Positions 20,477 to 23,772 of a stretch of DNA of 23,772 nt are shown here, in pieces (the stretch's first letter is position 1; each line of letters opens with the position of its first letter). The translations under genes were made by a program, and so were the position numbers. Source of the DNA: a virus; the IMG/VR virus record IMGVR_UViG_3300008448_009650, positions 1 to 23,772 of that record. One strand, 5' to 3'. Under the pieces are notes generated by a model. That model saw only the letters and a list, made by a program, of their open reading frames with translations, did no database searches and had not been told where the DNA came from.

Positions 20477-22048
20477 ATGAGTATGCAAACAAAATCGATA
20501 GTAGAAGACACTTTATTAAAAATTAAAGCAGTCGAAGAAGCTATCAGTGAAAACGCAAAAGGAATACTTGCTTCAACTATGAAGGAAGAAATCAGTGAAT
20601 TAGTTAAGGAATCGTTAAATGATTCAAAAAGAAAAAAAAGGTCACTTAGAGAACAAGAAGAAGTACCAGTTTCTGATGAAGAAGAGGTAGACATGGATGT
20701 TGAGGCATCTGATGAAATGGGTGACGAAGAAGAGTCTATTGACATGGATGTTGAAGATTCTGAAGAAGACATGGAAGACATGGAAGACGCAGAAGAATCT
20801 GACGACATTGAAGCTATGTCTATGGATGATAATGAAATGCCTCCGTTAGATATGACACAAGCGTCTCCTGAAGAAGTTTTAAAAGTTTTTAAAGCTATGG
20901 GTGATGAAGATGGTATTATTGTTAAAAAAGATGGTAATTTTTTACATCTTTCAGACAATGAAACAAATAAGGATTATTTAATCCAAACTGAGGCAAGAAA
21001 AAGAAGAAACATGAAATCAAACTTAAACGAAAGAGTTTTGTATGAGTTACAATTCAGAGATGATGAAAATGAAGGAAGACCTTCACGTAGAAGATCGTCT
21101 AGAGATTTTGATATGGAGGACATGGACACTGATGTTGATATGGAGGACATGGATGAAATGTATGACATGGATGAAATGTATGAAATGGATGATTACGTTT
21201 CTGAGTATAACGAAAATGAAGAAGAGTCTGATGAAACTATTTACGAATTAGAAATGGACGAAATGGAAGACTTGGACGAAATGGAAGACTTGGACGAAAT
21301 GGAAGACTTGGACGAAATGGAAGACTTGGACGAAATGGAAGACTTGGACGAAATGGAAGACTTGGACGAAGAAGAAGACGAAGATGACGAGGATGAAGTT
21401 AACGAAGCATTCAAAGCAAAAGGAAAAGTTGGAAAAATGAAATTTTCATATCCTAAAAAACTTAGAAAAGGTGTATCTGAAACTTCAGACGAAGATGAAG
21501 AATTTTCTGAATGGAATGAAGAAGAAGAGGATGAGTTTGTTGAAAGTGATGAAGACGAAATGGAAACCACTGAAGCCGCTAGAACTATGACATATAGAAG
21601 AAGGGCTGAAAGAGGTAGGGTGACTGCACCTAGACAAGTTTCTGAGTCAAAATTGAATGAAATAAAACTTTTAAGAGAAAAAAATGAAGAGTATAAAAAA
21701 GCTTTAGATTTCTTCAGAAACAAACTTAATGAAGTAGCAGTATTTAATTCAAATTTGGCATATTCAACAAGATTATTCACTGAACATTCAACTACAAAAC
21801 AAGAAAAGATTAATATTCTAAGAAGATTTGACAACGTAGAAACTTTGAAAGAATCTAAAAATCTTTATAAAACAATTAAAAATGAATTAGATACTAATAA
21901 CCAAAAAGGTAATGTTGTAAAAGAATCTATTGAAAGAAAAGTTACAAAAATACCACAAAATGGTTCAGCAACTAATTTGATTGAAAGTAAAACGTATGAG
22001 AATCCTCAATTCTTGAGAATGAAGGATTTGATGACAAAAATTAAATAA
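20477..22048 (+). CDS. Prohead scaffold / core protein (T4 gp22-like)
   Basis: 523 aa, extremely acidic. N-terminal helices (1-50) with K-I-K-A-V-E-E-A-I-S and E-E-I-S-E-L-V-K-E-S lead into Asp/Glu/Met tracts (about 66-120), a small folded-looking patch around 130-190, a second acidic region with six copies of D-E-M-E-D-L, and a basic, helical C-terminal part from about residue 380. The gene occupies the gp22 slot between protease and capsid; T4 gp22 is also an acidic, helical scaffold that gp21 destroys. The protein is roughly twice the size of T4 gp22 (about 270), mainly through low-complexity expansion. The family call rests on position and composition more than on sequence identity. The second ATG, two codons on, is an alternative start. 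Confidence 0.78.
   Translation: MSMQTKSIVEDTLLKIKAVEEAISENAKGILASTMKEEISELVKESLNDSKRKKRSLREQEEVPVSDEEEVDMDVEASDEMGDEEESIDMDVEDSEEDMEDMEDAEESDDIEAMSMDDNEMPPLDMTQASPEEVLKVFKAMGDEDGIIVKKDGNFLHLSDNETNKDYLIQTEARKRRNMKSNLNERVLYELQFRDDENEGRPSRRRSSRDFDMEDMDTDVDMEDMDEMYDMDEMYEMDDYVSEYNENEEESDETIYELEMDEMEDLDEMEDLDEMEDLDEMEDLDEMEDLDEMEDLDEEEDEDDEDEVNEAFKAKGKVGKMKFSYPKKLRKGVSETSDEDEEFSEWNEEEEDEFVESDEDEMETTEAARTMTYRRRAERGRVTAPRQVSESKLNEIKLLREKNEEYKKALDFFRNKLNEVAVFNSNLAYSTRLFTEHSTTKQEKINILRRFDNVETLKESKNLYKTIKNELDTNNQKGNVVKESIERKVTKIPQNGSATNLIESKTYENPQFLRMKDLMTKIK
21257..21364 (+). repeat. Six perfect tandem copies of an 18-base unit
   Basis: GACGAAATGGAAGACTTG repeats six times with no base change, coding D-E-M-E-D-L in the scaffold gene. 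A broken seventh copy (GACGAAGAAGAAGAC) follows. Perfect identity at third positions indicates recent slippage or unequal recombination. Confidence 0.95.
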
Positions 22049-22073
22049 AAATAAACTTTTTTAAAAAACTGTA

Positions 22074-22089
22074 TATTTATATACATAAA
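22074..22089 (+). promoter_or_regulatory. TATTTAT phage promoter-like motif upstream of the capsid gene
   Basis: TATTTAT (22074-22080) then ATACATAAAA, 40 bases before the ATG at 22121. It gives the capsid gene its own start in addition to read-through from the scaffold. Confidence 0.55.
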
Positions 22090-22120
22090 ATAAAAATAAA
22101 CTCAATTTAAAAATAAAAAA

Positions 22121-23772
22121 ATGGGAGCATTATTAGAATCAGGTCTTGTTGGTAACATCGGGTTAAAACACCTTAAAGTTATCAAAGAAGATACAATTAA
22201 CAAATGGGATAGATTAGGATTCCTAGACGGACTTAAAGGTCACGTTAAAGAGAACATGGCACAATTATATGAAAACCAAGCGTCTCACCTTATTAACGAA
22301 GCGTCAGCAACGGATAGTTCAGGTTCATTTGAAACTGTAGTATTTCCTATCGTTAGACGTGTATTCTCTAAATTGTTGGCTAATGATTTAGTATCTGTAC
22401 AAGCAATGAACTTACCTATCGGTAAATTGTTCTACTTTATTCCTAAAATCCAAGGATATCAAACACCTGGAACAAATGAAATTGCACACTTTGGTCCAAT
22501 TGGTGCAGATGATGGTCCTACATATACAGCTGCACAAGCGGCTTACGGAGCAAACGACAAAAACCTTTATGATAGATTTTACGAAGGAAATGAACCAGGA
22601 TTAGATCCGGCTGGTTTATTTGATTACTCCAAAGGTGCATATACTGCGAATACTTCAACTAATGTTGGTACAGTTGTTTGGTCGGCAGGTCAATTAGTTT
22701 CTTCTGGTTATGGTGCTAATCAAGAATACAGAAAAGTACTTATTGGTTTGTCAGGTTTTTCTAACGCAGGTGCTGGAAAACTTATCGGACCTGATGGTCA
22801 AGAAATGGATAACGAAGCATTCCTTTCCGATTTAAAAGTATTTGCAACACAGGCAGGTACTAACGGTTTCTCTGGTTTAGGTGCTAATGAATTACTTTTC
22901 AGAGTAGTTACTCAAAAATATGGAAAAGGAATAGTTCAATACGGAACACAAACCTCAACTACATGGTCTTCAACAGGTAATGGTGGAGCATATGATGATA
23001 TTTGTTCTGCAAACGGTATTATTTACTTAGAAGTTGACTTACAAACACCAGCATCTATTGGAGCAAATAGTCTTGATGGTTATACAGGATTTACTTTACC
23101 TATTACAGGTTTAGCGACCGCAGGATCTGCATTCAGATGTAGTTACAGAACATACAAAAACTTGGAGTTTGAAGACAAAATTGGTGAGGTTTCTTTTGAT
23201 TTAGAATCAGTAACTGTTTCTGTAACTGAAAGAAAACTAAGAGCACAATGGTCTCCTGAATTGGCACAAGACGTTTCTGCATTCCATAACATCGATGCTG
23301 AAGCTGAATTAACGGCTTTATTATCTGAGCAAGTTGCCGCAGAAATTGACCGTGAAATTTTACGTGACTTACGTAAAGGTGCGGCTTGGACATTACGTTG
23401 GGATTACAACGGATGGAAAAGAGGTACTGCATCTAACCCATTAACACAGTACACTCAAAAAGATTGGAATCAAACTTTGATTACAGCAATCAACCAAATT
23501 TCAGCACAAATCCACAAATCTACTTTAAGAGGTGGAGCTAACTGGATTGTTGTATCTTCTGAGATTTCTGCAATATTTGATGACTTAGAATACTTCCACG
23601 TATCTAACGCATCTCCTGAGCAAGATCAGTACAACATGGGTATTGAAAGAGTTGGTACATTAGCTGGTCGTTACCAAGTGTATAGAGACCCTTACTTCCC
23701 ACCAAACACAATCTTGTTGGGTCACAAAGGTTCTTCATTGTTAGATACAGGGTACGTTTACGCACCGTATGT
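22121..23772 (+). CDS. Major capsid protein (T4 gp23-like), cut by the right edge
   Basis: 550 codons are present and the frame is still open, so the gene continues outside the window. The T4 gp23 signature is clear around residues 371-405: R-K-L-R-A-Q-W-S-P-E-L-A-Q-D-V-S-A, then N-I-D-A-E-A-E-L, then E-I-D-R-E-I. It forms the hexameric capsid lattice. The first 60 residues look like a propeptide: L-I-N-E60 followed by A-S-A fits the I/L-x-E cut site of the gp21 protease, close to T4 gp23 which is cut after residue 65. The gene uses more C-ending codons (AAC, TAC, ATC, GAC) and CGT than its neighbours, as expected for the most highly expressed phage gene. The leader is A-rich with no Shine-Dalgarno sequence. 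Confidence 0.96.
   Translation, partial: MGALLESGLVGNIGLKHLKVIKEDTINKWDRLGFLDGLKGHVKENMAQLYENQASHLINEASATDSSGSFETVVFPIVRRVFSKLLANDLVSVQAMNLPIGKLFYFIPKIQGYQTPGTNEIAHFGPIGADDGPTYTAAQAAYGANDKNLYDRFYEGNEPGLDPAGLFDYSKGAYTANTSTNVGTVVWSAGQLVSSGYGANQEYRKVLIGLSGFSNAGAGKLIGPDGQEMDNEAFLSDLKVFATQAGTNGFSGLGANELLFRVVTQKYGKGIVQYGTQTSTTWSSTGNGGAYDDICSANGIIYLEVDLQTPASIGANSLDGYTGFTLPITGLATAGSAFRCSYRTYKNLEFEDKIGEVSFDLESVTVSVTERKLRAQWSPELAQDVSAFHNIDAEAELTALLSEQVAAEIDREILRDLRKGAAWTLRWDYNGWKRGTASNPLTQYTQKDWNQTLITAINQISAQIHKSTLRGGANWIVVSSEISAIFDDLEYFHVSNASPEQDQYNMGIERVGTLAGRYQVYRDPYFPPNTILLGHKGSSLLDTGYVYAPY

Noticed and set aside
20281-20958. Ser-rich minus-strand frame opposite the scaffold start
   Set aside because: Ser runs are the complement of GAT/GAA-rich acidic codons, and it crosses a terminator and a promoter motif.
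21257-21364. CRISPR-like array
   Set aside because: Units are directly adjacent with no spacers and are in frame with a coding gene.
21241-21834. Ser-rich minus-strand frame with S-S-I-S-S-K repeats
   Set aside because: It is the antisense shadow of the D-E-M-E-D-L repeats.
22055-22071. T-run/A-run resembling a terminator after the scaffold gene
   Set aside because: The arms do not pair beyond A/T, there is no GC stem, and the AT background explains it.

Overview
The window looks like a piece of the genome of a strictly lytic-type, T4-related (far-T4) tailed phage that infects a member of the Bacteroidota, most likely a flavobacterium. Four things point there. First, the head-morphogenesis block is colinear with T4: large terminase, portal (gp20), small core-type protein, prohead protease (gp21), acidic scaffold (gp22) and major capsid protein (gp23, cut by the right edge). 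Second, the DNA is strongly AT-rich. Third, genes have no visible Shine-Dalgarno sequences, as is normal in Bacteroidota. Fourth, several minus-strand genes carry the TTG-N19/20-TAnnTTTG promoter of Bacteroidota housekeeping sigma factor, and the secreted products have signal peptides ending in SQ or AQ like host exported proteins.

Left part (1-10,500) is an accessory region of mixed strands. From left: the first codons of a minus-strand gene leaving the window; an unknown acidic 392-aa protein; a convergent zinc aminopeptidase-like protein; a large OmpA-like protein with a basic tail (paralogue A) facing a secreted CAP-domain protein; a ClpC-type AAA+ unfoldase without its N-domain, divergent from a small tandem-UVR protein; then a second OmpA-like protein (paralogue B) facing two more secreted CAP proteins. 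The OmpA-like/CAP convergent pair has evidently been duplicated around the ClpC/UVR pair.

Right part (10,500-23,772) is mostly plus-strand and carries virion and head-assembly functions: a KTSC-domain protein, a nucleotidyltransferase-fold protein, an acidic Pro/Ala/Glu-rich protein, two coupled small proteins (one with a DUF3008-like domain), terminase, portal, a coiled core-like protein, a two-helix membrane protein, a protein of unknown function, protease, a DUF4494-like protein, scaffold and capsid. One gene runs the other way: a phage ribosomal protein bS21. No gene-free stretch is longer than about 180 bases, and no tRNA, CRISPR array or insertion sequence was seen.

Two control signals recur. 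Most plus-strand units, and the minus-strand bS21 gene, are preceded by TATTTAT followed a few bases later by ATAAA; I read this as a phage (probably late) promoter. Minus-strand accessory genes instead have host-type promoters. Four convincing hairpin terminators, some shared by convergent genes, and one hairpin buried inside the antisense bS21 gene separate the units. The most interesting system-level candidates are the ClpC-without-N-domain/UVR pair with its own possible operator, the duplicated OmpA-like/CAP module, and the SD-less phage bS21.
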